Assembly (NCBI RefSeq): GCF_016481285.1
Contig: NZ_JAENBP010000001.1
Coordinates: 62,001-126,000 of the forward strand
Length of the DNA: 64,000 nt
From: Streptococcus zalophi
GTDB taxonomy: Bacteria > Bacillota > Bacilli > Lactobacillales > Streptococcaceae
Direction: 5' to 3'
The translations under genes were made by a program, and so were the position numbers. The notes beneath the pieces were generated by a model. That model was not told where the DNA came from, did no database searches, and saw only the letters and a program-made list of their open reading frames with translations. Positions 52,633 through 61,227 of the stretch are shown here, one piece after another. How positions within the stretch are numbered: position 1 is the stretch's first letter; every line of letters begins with the position of its first letter.

Positions 52633-53043
52633 TTAGTCACTGCTTTCGACCTTGTCTCTATTTTCTCTCTTACCTGTCACAAACATGGTAAAACTAGACT
52701 TAGTCAAAATTTCTTCTTTGTTATTTCGAATTAAAACATCAATAATCTTGGTCGTTCTACCATTATGAACAATCTGACCTTCAATCGTCAAGGTCTCATC
52801 CAAATGACCGGCCTTTAAATAATTAATGTTTGACTGCAAAGTAACCGACTCAAAACCAGTAGTCCTTACAACCAATCCACTGACCTGATCAGATAAGGTA
52901 AACAGATAACCACCATGAGTGTTGCCGTAGTAGTTAAGAGAAGAAGGCGTCACCTTGGTAGTCATCACCACATGCCCTTCTTCAACTGTCTCCATATGAT
53001 AATTTTCAAAAATTCGTAGTTCCTTAAAATGAATGTCTTGCAT
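52633..53043 (-). CDS. PaaI-like hotdog acyl-CoA thioesterase
   Basis: A 136-residue hotdog-fold thioesterase. The motif NTHGGYLFTLSDQVSGLV is the PaaI-type active-site helix with its Asp, and the beta-sheet stretch NINYLKAGHLDETLTIEG follows. It would hydrolyse an acyl-CoA in the cytosol; the acyl group is unknown. It follows the ArsC-like gene by 67 bases and ends at its own terminator, so the two may be co-transcribed. Confidence 0.85.
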   Translation of the reverse strand: MQDIHFKELRIFENYHMETVEEGHVVMTTKVTPSSLNYYGNTHGGYLFTLSDQVSGLVVRTTGFESVTLQSNINYLKAGHLDETLTIEGQIVHNGRTTKIIDVLIRNNKEEILTKSSFTMFVTGKRENRDKVESSD

Positions 53044-53110
53044 TAGTTTTCTTCTCTCCTTTAAATCAAACAGATCTTATTGTACTTTAGAAATAAAAGT
53101 CTGATAATTA

Positions 53111-53515
53111 TTATGATTGCTCTAATTGCTGGATAAACTCTCTTACTTTCTCATCAATTTCAGAAATAATCTTTATAAAGGCTTGATCTGATTTTCCTGT
53201 TGGGTCATCCAAACCCCAATCCTCTGTGTCATAATAATAGGGAAGAGCTGGACAACTGACATTACAACCCATAGTAATAACTTGTTCAACTGCCGGAATA
53301 TCAGTTATTAACTTAGGTGTTTGAGACTCTTCCATATCAATACCATAGAGCACCTTCATAAGTCTCACCGCATCAGGATTAATCTGATTTTTAAGAGCAG
53401 TACCAGCAGAATAAACCTCGGCAATATGTGAGCCATATTTTTTCATCAAAGCTTCCGCAATCTGACTGCGACAGGAATTATGGACACATAGAAAAGCCAC
53501 TTTTTTCTTTTTCAT
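53111..53515 (-). CDS. ArsC-like arsenate reductase / LMW phosphatase fold
   Basis: A 134-residue protein of the thioredoxin-linked ArsC family. The P-loop is CVHNSCRS (Cys10, Arg16), the redox helix carries Cys84 and Cys88 (MGCNVSCPALP), and WGLDDPTG is the conserved Asp region. The usual ArsC has Cys82 and Cys89, so the redox pair spacing here is a variant (CX3C). No ArsR, ArsB or Acr3 gene is near, so arsenic resistance is not certain. It lies downstream of the CoA-persulfide reductase fusion. Confidence 0.85.
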   Translation of the reverse strand: MKKKKVAFLCVHNSCRSQIAEALMKKYGSHIAEVYSAGTALKNQINPDAVRLMKVLYGIDMEESQTPKLITDIPAVEQVITMGCNVSCPALPYYYDTEDWGLDDPTGKSDQAFIKIISEIDEKVREFIQQLEQS

Positions 53516-53638
53516 AGCTAACCTCTTTTACTTTTTTATAATAAGTAACATCTGACTTCTAGTATACACTATAATGAGCAAAAGTTAAAAAGGTTGGTTT
53601 TTAGTGATTGAAAGCCAAAAAATGATACAACCATTATA

Positions 53639-53667
53639 AAAGAGGACTTCGTTAGCCCTCTTTTTAT
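53639..53667 (-). terminator. Terminator of the CoA-disulfide reductase fusion gene
   Basis: AAAAGAGG and CCTCTTTTT arms with an imperfect inner stem around TTCGTTAG; 20 bases past the stop. Confidence 0.75.
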
Positions 53668-53685
53668 CTTGAATAATTGAAAGTA

Positions 53686-56145
53686 TTAGATAAACAGCTG
53701 CATATTGGCATTTTCACTATCACCAATAAAGGTCGCAACGCCTCCATACTCAACGAAATCAAATAATTCTTCTTTTTCTATCCCCATCAGATCCATACTC
53801 ATGGTACAAGCAACAAATTTCACACCTAATTGATGGGCTTGTTCAATCATATCTGGCAAGGAATCCACATTTTTTTCTTTCATGATGTGTTTGATCATTT
53901 GACGTCCCATACCACCCATATTCATTTTGGAAAGTGGCATATCATTTGCTTTTGAAGGAAGGAAAATGTCAAATAGTTTCGCTAAACCAGATTTCTTCAC
54001 TTTTTGTTTTTTCAGCATTGATAAGCCCCAGAAAGTAAAGAAGATTGTCACTTTTTTACCATAAGCTGCAGCGCCTGAGGCAATAATCATTGAAGCTAGC
54101 GCTTTATCCAAGTCACCACTAAAAACAACCATAGTCATGCCATCTTTGGTTTCTTGCAAGACTCCTTCTTGAGCTAAAAGAGAATTTGGTCCTTTTTCAC
54201 TAGGAAGGTCTTTGCCTTTGACTAAGCTAACGAGAACTTTATTGCCCTCAATTCTATTATCAACTATCGTATTACCAGTGTTTTTTGCCCAATTCTCAAT
54301 ATCTGCACTAAAGCCAAAATCACTCGCTTGGATATTAAGAACTTGGCCATCTGTCATGCCATCAACTGACTCCTTAACTTTTAAGATAGGACCTGGACAC
54401 TGCAAACCGCAGGCATCAAGAGTAATGGCATCTATATTCTCAGAAATCGTGGTCGTTTTTTCTTCTTTCTTTTCTGGAATGGTTTCTTGTTTAAAAGAAA
54501 TCAATTGGTATTTTGATTGCTTATAAGTCTTGTAGCCACCATCTAGGTTTTTAACCTCAAAACCAGCTTGTTTCAAAATTCTAGCTGCATTATAGCCACG
54601 TTGACCTACTTGACAGTAGACATGAATGGTCACATCTTTTGGTATTTCGTCCAATCGATTTCTTAGTTGGTTCAAAGGAATATGCTTACTGCCATCAAAA
54701 CTGCCTGTTGCTAATTCAAATGCTTCTCTAATATCTAAGAAATAAGCACCAGAAGCTAGCAGTTGATCAACTTCGTGCCACTGGAATGTCTCAACCATTT
54801 CTCTTTTAATATTATCAGCTGTGTAGCCAAGGAGATTGACAGGATCTTTAGCAGAAGAATAAGGTGGGGCATAGGCTAATTCAATACTTGCCAATTCTTC
54901 TACTTTAGCACCAAATGTCATTGCTGTTGCGATAACATCTATTCGTTTTTCTACTCCTTCAGTACCAATCGCTTGTGCGCCCAAGATTTTGCCTTCTTTT
55001 GTAAAAAGAATTTTTAAGGCTATTGGTGAGGCACCAGGATAATAACCAGCATGTGAATTAGGGTGAATGTGAATGACATCATAATCAATGCCTGCTGCTT
55101 TTAATTGTTTTTCATTGTTTCCAGTACTTGCTGCTGTTAATTCAAATACTTTTGCAACTGATGTTCCTTGGGTCCCTGGATAGCTAGTATCAATACCATT
55201 AATAATATCAGCCACTAAACGCCCTTGACGATTGGCAGGCCAAGCAAGAGGAATATTAGTCGCTTCTTTTGTGACCTTATTGACAACTTCAATAGCATCA
55301 CCAATGGCATAAATATCTTTGGCAGAGGTTTCTAAACGTTTGCTTACCTTGATGCCGCCTTTAAACCCTAACTCCAAACCAGTTTTTTTTGCAAGACTAT
55401 TTTCAGGAACAACACCTATCGCTAAAATAATCATTTCTGTGGCTAATTCTTGACCACTAGATAGGATTAGTTTTTGACCATATTCTTTGATTTCAGTCAC
55501 ACCATCTGAAAGAATGAGATTGACTTTATGAAAATTAATTTGCGCGTGTAATTGTTGAGCTATTTCAAAATCAAGGTTTGGCATGACTTGATTTGCCATT
55601 TCAACCAAATTGACCTGAATCCCTAATTCAACAAGGTTTTCCATCATCTCAAGACCAATAAAGCCTCCTCCAACAACTGTTGCTGTTTGAATGGAGTGAG
55701 TTGCAATATAGTCTTTAATTAAATCCATATCGGGAATATTTCTGAGAGTGAAAATATTGTTTGCGCTCTCTAAGCCCTTAATAGGTGGGACAATTGGTTT
55801 AGCTCCTGTTGAGATAATTAAATGATCAAAAGTTTCGACATACTCACGATTATTTTTGGCATCATAAACAGTAACCGTTTTTTCATCTGGATTGATGTCA
55901 ATTACTTCTGATAAATTTCTAATATCAATTCCGTATTGACTACTCATTCCTTCGACAGTTTGCAACAAAAGATTGTCACGGTCTTTAATGACATTACCAA
56001 CATGATAAGGAAGCCCACAGTTGGCAAAAGAAATATATTCTCCCTTTTCAAATAAAATAATCTCGTCTTTTTCATTTAAACGTCTCAACCTTGTTGCAGC
56101 AGTAGCACCACCAGCAACACCACCAATAATTACTATTTTAGCCAT
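53686..56145 (-). CDS. cdr: CoA-disulfide/persulfide reductase-rhodanese-TusA-DsrE fusion
   Basis: A 819-residue cytosolic four-part protein. Residues 1-~450: FAD/NAD CoA-disulfide reductase with GGVAGGATAATRL and the catalytic Cys43 (FANCGLPYH). ~455-555: rhodanese with Cys in HVYCQVGQRG. ~575-650: TusA-like with DACGLQCPGPI. ~665-819: DsrE-like with VACTMSMDLMGI. Such fusions reduce CoA persulfide and move sulfane sulfur between Cys sites, controlling H2S and persulfide stress. The start is ATG 56145 (MAKIVIIGG), 7 bases behind GGAGGA; an upstream TTG lies in that ribosome site. A CstR/CsoR-like operator covers its promoter. Confidence 0.92.
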   Translation of the reverse strand: MAKIVIIGGVAGGATAATRLRRLNEKDEIILFEKGEYISFANCGLPYHVGNVIKDRDNLLLQTVEGMSSQYGIDIRNLSEVIDINPDEKTVTVYDAKNNREYVETFDHLIISTGAKPIVPPIKGLESANNIFTLRNIPDMDLIKDYIATHSIQTATVVGGGFIGLEMMENLVELGIQVNLVEMANQVMPNLDFEIAQQLHAQINFHKVNLILSDGVTEIKEYGQKLILSSGQELATEMIILAIGVVPENSLAKKTGLELGFKGGIKVSKRLETSAKDIYAIGDAIEVVNKVTKEATNIPLAWPANRQGRLVADIINGIDTSYPGTQGTSVAKVFELTAASTGNNEKQLKAAGIDYDVIHIHPNSHAGYYPGASPIALKILFTKEGKILGAQAIGTEGVEKRIDVIATAMTFGAKVEELASIELAYAPPYSSAKDPVNLLGYTADNIKREMVETFQWHEVDQLLASGAYFLDIREAFELATGSFDGSKHIPLNQLRNRLDEIPKDVTIHVYCQVGQRGYNAARILKQAGFEVKNLDGGYKTYKQSKYQLISFKQETIPEKKEEKTTTISENIDAITLDACGLQCPGPILKVKESVDGMTDGQVLNIQASDFGFSADIENWAKNTGNTIVDNRIEGNKVLVSLVKGKDLPSEKGPNSLLAQEGVLQETKDGMTMVVFSGDLDKALASMIIASGAAAYGKKVTIFFTFWGLSMLKKQKVKKSGLAKLFDIFLPSKANDMPLSKMNMGGMGRQMIKHIMKEKNVDSLPDMIEQAHQLGVKFVACTMSMDLMGIEKEELFDFVEYGGVATFIGDSENANMQLFI

Positions 56146-56217
56146 CTGTTCCTCCAAACAATTTTCTACTTCTTTAGATTAAAAAAAATCTTTTGACATT
56201 TCTATAATCGCAGCATT

Positions 56218-56239
56218 TATATACCCCTTTGGGTATATA
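56218..56239. promoter_or_regulatory. CsoR/CstR-like operator
   Basis: Perfect 9-base arms TATATACCC and GGGTATATA surround CTTT. This is the ATACCCC-type operator of CsoR/CstR repressors. It lies just downstream of the -10 of the CoA-disulfide reductase fusion. As CstR senses persulfides and controls such genes in staphylococci and enterococci, persulfide induction is expected. No cstR gene is in the window. Confidence 0.75.
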
Positions 56240-56240
56240 A

Positions 56241-56270
56241 AATATAGCATACCAGAAACTGATTTGTCAA
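56241..56270 (-). promoter_or_regulatory. Promoter of the CoA-disulfide reductase fusion
   Basis: On the minus strand, -35 TTGACA (56270-56265) and -10 TATATT (56246-56241), 18-base spacer, directly before the CstR-like operator. Confidence 0.65.
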
Positions 56271-56393
56271 ATATGATTTAAAAAGATGACTCTGATCAGA
56301 ATTAGATTATTAGTTATCTATATTTCAAATAAAACTAATATTGACAACTTCTAAGATTTTGTTGAAAAACTAAACATGGCATTTCTTGTACAC

Positions 56394-56433
56394 AAAAAAA
56401 GGTTATATTCTGTACTCAGTACAAAACATAACC
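56394..56433 (-). terminator. Terminator of ppdK
   Basis: GGTTATGTTTTGTAC pairs with GTACAGAATATAACC on the minus strand with two mismatches, followed by seven T. It lies about 80 bases past the ppdK stop. Confidence 0.85.
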
Positions 56434-56511
56434 CTTTGCAGATAGTGTCATAAAGATAAATCAAATGTAAAGACAAGATTGTTATCGTTTAGACTCATCT
56501 TTTTTAAAATA

Positions 56512-59139
56512 TTATTTGTTTGAGATTGCTGCTTGTGCTGCTGCAAGTCTTGCAATAGGCACTCTAAATGGTGAACAAGAGACATAATCAAGACCAAGCT
56601 TATGGAAAAATGCAATGGAAGAAGGTTCGCCACCATGTTCACCACAAACACCTACATGAAGGGCAGGATTGTTTTTTCTTCCCAACTTAACAGCCATTTC
56701 AATCAGTTGTCCAACACCTTTTTGATCGACTTTAACAAAAGGATCACTTTCAAGAATATTGTCCTCATAGTAAGACTCTAAAAACTTAGCAGCATCATCT
56801 CTTGAGAATCCAAATGTCATCTGTGTTAAGTCATTTGTTCCAAAACAGAAGAAATCTGCTTCTTTTGCAATTTCATTTGCTGTTAAACAAGCTCTTGGGA
56901 GTTCTATCATGGTACCCACTTCATATTTGAGATCAATGCCTGCTGCTGCAATTTCGGCTTCTGCAGTTTTAACAACAATATCTTTAACCACTTTAAGTTC
57001 TTTAATCTCAGATACTAACGGAATCATGATTTCAGGTTTTATCTCCCAATCCAAATGGGCTTTTTGAACAGCAAGAGCCGCTCTGATAACTGCTGCTGTC
57101 TGCATTTTGGCAATTTCAGGATAGGTAACAGCAAGACGGCAGCCTCTATGGCCCATCATTGGATTAAACTCATGTAACGAATTGATGATATCTTTAATAT
57201 CATTAACAGATTTACCTTTTGTCTTTGCAAGCTTTTTAATATCTTCTTCAGAAGTAGGTACAAATTCATGAAGAGGTGGGTCAAGGAATCGAATAGTAGC
57301 CGGATTTCCTTCTAGCGCCTCAAATATTTGCTCAAAGTCCCGTTGTTGGAGGGGAAGAAGTTTAGCAAGTGCTTCTTCTCTTTCTTCAAGAGTGTCTGAG
57401 CAAATCATTTCACGAAAAGCATCAATTCTACTTTGTTCAAAGAACATGTGTTCTGTCCGACAAAGCCCTAAACCTTCAGCACCCAATTCTCTTCCTTTTT
57501 TAACATCTTGAGGAGTATCTGCATTTGTACGAATTCCAAGAACTCTAAATTCATCTGCCCAATCCATAATTCTTTCAAATTCATCAACAATTTCTGCTTC
57601 TTTGGTCGGAATTTCTCCTTCATAGATTTTGCCAGTTGTGCCATCTAGAGAAATCACATCTCCTTCATGAAATTCTTTTCCAGCAAGTCTAAATACTTTA
57701 TTAGCCTCATCCATAATAATTTCTGAGCAACCAGAAACACAACATTTTCCCATACCACGCGCAACCACTGCCGCATGAGAAGTCATGCCACCACGAACCG
57801 TGAGAAATCCTTTAGCAGCTTTCATTCCTTCTATATCTTCAGGAGACGTTTCTAATCTCACAAGAATGACAGCTTTTCCTAATTCTCCCCATTTTTTAGC
57901 ATCTTCAGCTGTAAATACAATCTGTCCACTAGCTGCACCTGGTGATGCTGCAAGTGCTTTTGCAATCGGTTTTGTCTTTTCTAGTATTTTTGCATCAAAA
58001 GCAGGATGTAAAAGTGTGTTTAAATTTCTTGGATTAATCATTGTGACAGCTTGTTCCTTGGAGATCAAGCCTTCATCGACAAAATCACAGGCTATTTTTA
58101 AAGCTGCAAATGCTGTTCTTTGACCGATTCTTGTTTGAAGCATATAGAGCTTTTTATCCTCTATTGTAAACTCCATATCCTGCATATTTTTGTAGTGATT
58201 TTCAAGCGTTTGGCAAATTCTGATAAAATCAGCGTATACTTCTGGCATAATCTCTTTTAATTGCTCAATAGGTTGAGGTGTGCGTATCCCTGCCACAACA
58301 TCCTCTCCTTGTGCATTGAGAAGAAATTCCCCCATTAAACGTTTTTCTCCTGTAGCAGGATCCCTTGTAAACGCTACTCCAGTGCCCGATGTATCACCCA
58401 TATTCCCAAAGACCATCATCTGCACATTAACTGCTGTCCCCCAAGAATAAGGAATGTCGTTATCACGTCGATAAACAATTGCCCTTGGATTATCCCATGA
58501 ACGAAAAACAGCTTTTATAGCACCAATCAGTTGTTCTTTAGGGTCACTTGGAAAATCTGAACCAAGCTTTGACTTGAAGATAGCTTTAAACTGTTGAGTC
58601 AGTTCTTGTAAATCCTCTGCATTTAACTCAACATCTTCTTTTATCCCCTTTGTAGTCTTCATTTCATCAATAAGAGTCTCAAAATTTTTTTTATCAAGTG
58701 TCATTACCACATCAGAATACATTTGAATAAATCTTCTATAGGAATCCCATGCCCAGCGAGGATTACCAGATTTTTCTGATAGTCTTTCAACAACAGCATC
58801 ATTTAAACCAAGATTGAGAATAGTATCCATCATACCAGGCATTGATACTCTCCCACCAGAACGGACCGAAACAAGTAAAGGATTGTCAGCATCCCCGAAC
58901 TTTTTCCCTGTTATTTCTTCTAGTTTAGTGATATAATCCATGATTTGTTCAAACATGTCATCATTAATTTTTTTCCCATCTTTATAATATTGCGTACATG
59001 CCTCAGTGGTAATGGTAAACCCTTGAGGAACAGGAAGATTGAGCTTTGTCATCTCGGCAAGGTCTGCACCTTTTCCTCCAAGAAGATTTCTCATACTCGT
59101 ATCGCCTTCCTTAAAGAGATATATCCATTTCTTACTCAT
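56512..59139 (-). CDS. ppdK: Pyruvate phosphate dikinase
   Basis: A 875-residue cytosolic enzyme that interconverts pyruvate, ATP and phosphate with PEP, AMP and PPi. The N-terminal ATP-grasp part (LGGKGADLAEMTKLNLPVP), the swivelling phosphohistidine domain with the TSHAAVVARGMGKCCVSG motif (His near residue 455), and the C-terminal PEP/pyruvate TIM barrel with GVCGEHGGEPSS are all intact. Full length for the family. The DUF299 kinase/phosphorylase that controls PPDK in many bacteria is not encoded nearby. The start has AGGTT as ribosome site. It may let the cell form PEP from pyruvate. Confidence 0.95.
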   Translation of the reverse strand: MSKKWIYLFKEGDTSMRNLLGGKGADLAEMTKLNLPVPQGFTITTEACTQYYKDGKKINDDMFEQIMDYITKLEEITGKKFGDADNPLLVSVRSGGRVSMPGMMDTILNLGLNDAVVERLSEKSGNPRWAWDSYRRFIQMYSDVVMTLDKKNFETLIDEMKTTKGIKEDVELNAEDLQELTQQFKAIFKSKLGSDFPSDPKEQLIGAIKAVFRSWDNPRAIVYRRDNDIPYSWGTAVNVQMMVFGNMGDTSGTGVAFTRDPATGEKRLMGEFLLNAQGEDVVAGIRTPQPIEQLKEIMPEVYADFIRICQTLENHYKNMQDMEFTIEDKKLYMLQTRIGQRTAFAALKIACDFVDEGLISKEQAVTMINPRNLNTLLHPAFDAKILEKTKPIAKALAASPGAASGQIVFTAEDAKKWGELGKAVILVRLETSPEDIEGMKAAKGFLTVRGGMTSHAAVVARGMGKCCVSGCSEIIMDEANKVFRLAGKEFHEGDVISLDGTTGKIYEGEIPTKEAEIVDEFERIMDWADEFRVLGIRTNADTPQDVKKGRELGAEGLGLCRTEHMFFEQSRIDAFREMICSDTLEEREEALAKLLPLQQRDFEQIFEALEGNPATIRFLDPPLHEFVPTSEEDIKKLAKTKGKSVNDIKDIINSLHEFNPMMGHRGCRLAVTYPEIAKMQTAAVIRAALAVQKAHLDWEIKPEIMIPLVSEIKELKVVKDIVVKTAEAEIAAAGIDLKYEVGTMIELPRACLTANEIAKEADFFCFGTNDLTQMTFGFSRDDAAKFLESYYEDNILESDPFVKVDQKGVGQLIEMAVKLGRKNNPALHVGVCGEHGGEPSSIAFFHKLGLDYVSCSPFRVPIARLAAAQAAISNK

Positions 59140-60130
59140 ACCTTAACCTCCAAAAAACTCCGTTATCATTATAAAATTAATTAAATGAAAGTGATGATAG
59201 ATGTTATTTAATGACTAGAAAATAAGTTATCTTTTTAATATTATGACGTTTTTATCTAAATTGCTCGCAAATAAAGATATATTTTTATCTTAAGATTATT
59301 TAATACTTAGTCAAATTATGAATAGCCTTGATTGCATCCAAATATGATTAAAATAAGAATACTTTTTGATTATTAGTCAATGTGGTAGAAATGATACTTC
59401 TTAATTTAATTGTCAATCATCTCATATTACTGACATTCATAAATTATTGAGATTTTTACTGAAGTTACCTCCTTGATGCCACTTTTTCATGAAACATATC
59501 ATCGTGTTATTTAAACCATCACAACTCGTTTCATAATCTGTTTATGTTTATTATTTTTTTATAATTTGTTCAACGTTCTTCTTTATAATAATGATTTGCG
59601 AAGCAATATAAGACTTTAATCACCTCCTTTCCCTCTAAACAACGATGTTTGTGTTATAGAGGCAAGCTTTGAAGTTTCAAAAAATATCCTACGATAAAAA
59701 AAATAATTTGTAATCGTTTACATTTACTCACAAAAAATATTAAAAAATAGCTTGAGTAGCTTGATTAATGTAACAACATTGTTAACCTTGTTCATAATTG
59801 TTAATAGACTATGAAAGAAGTTGACTATTGACAATTCGTTCAAATTGATAGTCGTTTCAAACTCAAAATTGACAATAGAAATAATAAGTTTTTTTAACTC
59901 GCTATTACCAATCATCCGTTTTTTGAGCGTACTAAAGTCGCTTTTTCAAACAGTGACTGATAATCACATTACACCCGCATTATAACATATGTTTTTTTAA
60001 AATTCTCCATCGAACATTTTTATTGTGTTTAAAAATAGCGAGTGTAACCCTTAGAAAGAGGTTAGAATTGATTAATCGATGCCTATTTAAATCATTAAAT
60101 ATGGAAAATGTGAGCTATCTTTCTTATTCA
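59140..60130. other. Gene-poor AT-rich intergenic region with orphan signals
   Basis: About 1 kb without a credible gene. On the minus strand it has a promoter-like pair TTGAAA (59680-59675) and TATAAC (59658-59653), 16-base spacer, followed by a very strong ribosome site AAAGGAGGTG (about 59621-59630) with only a 7- or 17-codon frame after it. A second strong site AAGGAGG (59468-59474) also lacks a start codon at proper distance. An inverted repeat ACTATTGACAATT / AAATTGATAGT lies at about 59823-59851. A 63-codon minus-strand frame (59724-59915) is low-complexity and lacks a ribosome site. The ppdK promoter should lie in the left part. It may hold a small RNA, a leader peptide or decayed genes. 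Confidence 0.45.
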
Positions 60131-60160
60131 AAAAAAAACATCTAGAAATAGATGTTTTTT
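60131..60160 (-). terminator. Terminator of the Nif3-like gene
   Basis: Arms AAAAAACATCTA and TAGATGTTTTTT around GAAA, about 80 bases past the stop, with A and T runs on both sides. Confidence 0.8.
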
Positions 60161-60240
60161 GAATACTTAAGTCGCTTGAATAAAAAACAATATTTAAGCT
60201 TAATTAATTATAATATATAACAACCATTTTCTTCACTTCA

Positions 60241-61107
60241 TCACTTCCCATCTTCCACCACTTGATAGCTAACCATCCTACCTGATGGAACATGTTGAAT
60301 ACTGCCTTCAAAATCGAGGTTTTCTTTAAGATATGCTACCATATGTTTCATTCCTGGGTCTTCTAGGCTGAAATGTCCTGGGCTAATGATAGCTTTTTGT
60401 CGTCCAACGCTTAAGCAATCATGAACAAACTCTAAAACAGTAAATTCAACCATTTCCATTAGTAACAGAGCGTCTATGCCCTCTTGATTGAGCAGTGTAA
60501 TCAAGTTATTGTCGTTTCCAAGTGCATGCAGTCCTATTGCTAGTGTTTTGATGGGTTCATCCGGTTTACCAACATATCGTAAGCCTTCAATTCCCAATTT
60601 TTCAACCATTTCTCTGGTTAACTGATTGAGAGTTTTTGGTTCTGAAAAACGAAACACAATCGGATACTTAGTGAGGTCACTAATGGCATTCTCCCAGCCC
60701 ATTTCCTTAACAAAACCATGGAGAATACCGTCGACATAGCTACCATCTGTCTGCCTCATGCCTGAATGCACATAGTCATGATTTCGCCAAATCACAATTT
60801 GGTGTTTATCAAGTAATTCTTTTTTAGCTTGGTAAGTCTGATTATCAATTAACCACTCCCTGTGGTCACCATGATTCCAAAAAATAGCCTCGTGAGTAAT
60901 AATCAGATTCGCCCCTTGATGAATCGCTTCTTTGATAACATCCACACTAGCCCAACAAGTCGTTATAATGCCAGTACAAGGTCTGTTAAGCCATTCTTGT
61001 CCGTATAACACCTTGTCACGTGTCGTTTTCTCATCAAAAGTGACACCCAGATAGCTTCCACCCTTGTACAATGCTTTTGTTTTTGCAATCATTTCAGAAA
61101 TAATCAT
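60241..61107 (-). CDS. Nif3-like dinuclear metal protein (DUF34)
   Basis: A 288-residue protein of the Nif3/YbgI (DUF34) family, which forms hexameric toroids with two metal ions per subunit; its activity is unsettled. Metal-ligand regions are LIITHEAIFWNHGDH and a later His/Glu in ISPGHFSLEDPGMKH. The central insert common in longer Firmicutes members is absent. Start ATG 61107 lies behind AAGGAGGG. It stands alone between the intergenic region and the DUF262 genes. GTP cyclohydrolase-like labels are common for this family but unsupported. Confidence 0.82.
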   Translation of the reverse strand: MIISEMIAKTKALYKGGSYLGVTFDEKTTRDKVLYGQEWLNRPCTGIITTCWASVDVIKEAIHQGANLIITHEAIFWNHGDHREWLIDNQTYQAKKELLDKHQIVIWRNHDYVHSGMRQTDGSYVDGILHGFVKEMGWENAISDLTKYPIVFRFSEPKTLNQLTREMVEKLGIEGLRYVGKPDEPIKTLAIGLHALGNDNNLITLLNQEGIDALLLMEMVEFTVLEFVHDCLSVGRQKAIISPGHFSLEDPGMKHMVAYLKENLDFEGSIQHVPSGRMVSYQVVEDGK

Positions 61108-61164
61108 GTGACCCTCCTTAATAAAATAGAGTTTTGATGATTTTCGTTGCTCTAGAAGTACTTC

Positions 61165-61193
61165 ATATGACTCTTTCTAAGCAAGAGTCATAT
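61165..61193. repeat. Perfect 11-base inverted repeat
   Basis: ATATGACTCTT and AAGAGTCATAT around a 7-base loop, between the DUF262 gene and the Nif3-like gene. No T run follows on either strand, so it is not a classical terminator; it may be an operator or an RNA stem. Confidence 0.5.
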
Positions 61194-61227
61194 CTAAAGA
61201 AACAGTATTTATTCCACTGATAAAAAA

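Noticed and set aside
59618..59632. TCACCTCCTTTC on the plus strand, equal to the 3' end of 16S rRNA
   Set aside because: The bases upstream do not match the conserved GGCTGG and helix 45 of 16S rRNA, so it is better read as a ribosome site on the minus strand.
59724..59915. 63-codon minus-strand frame
   Set aside because: Low-complexity, AT-rich, no ribosome site and no recognisable family.
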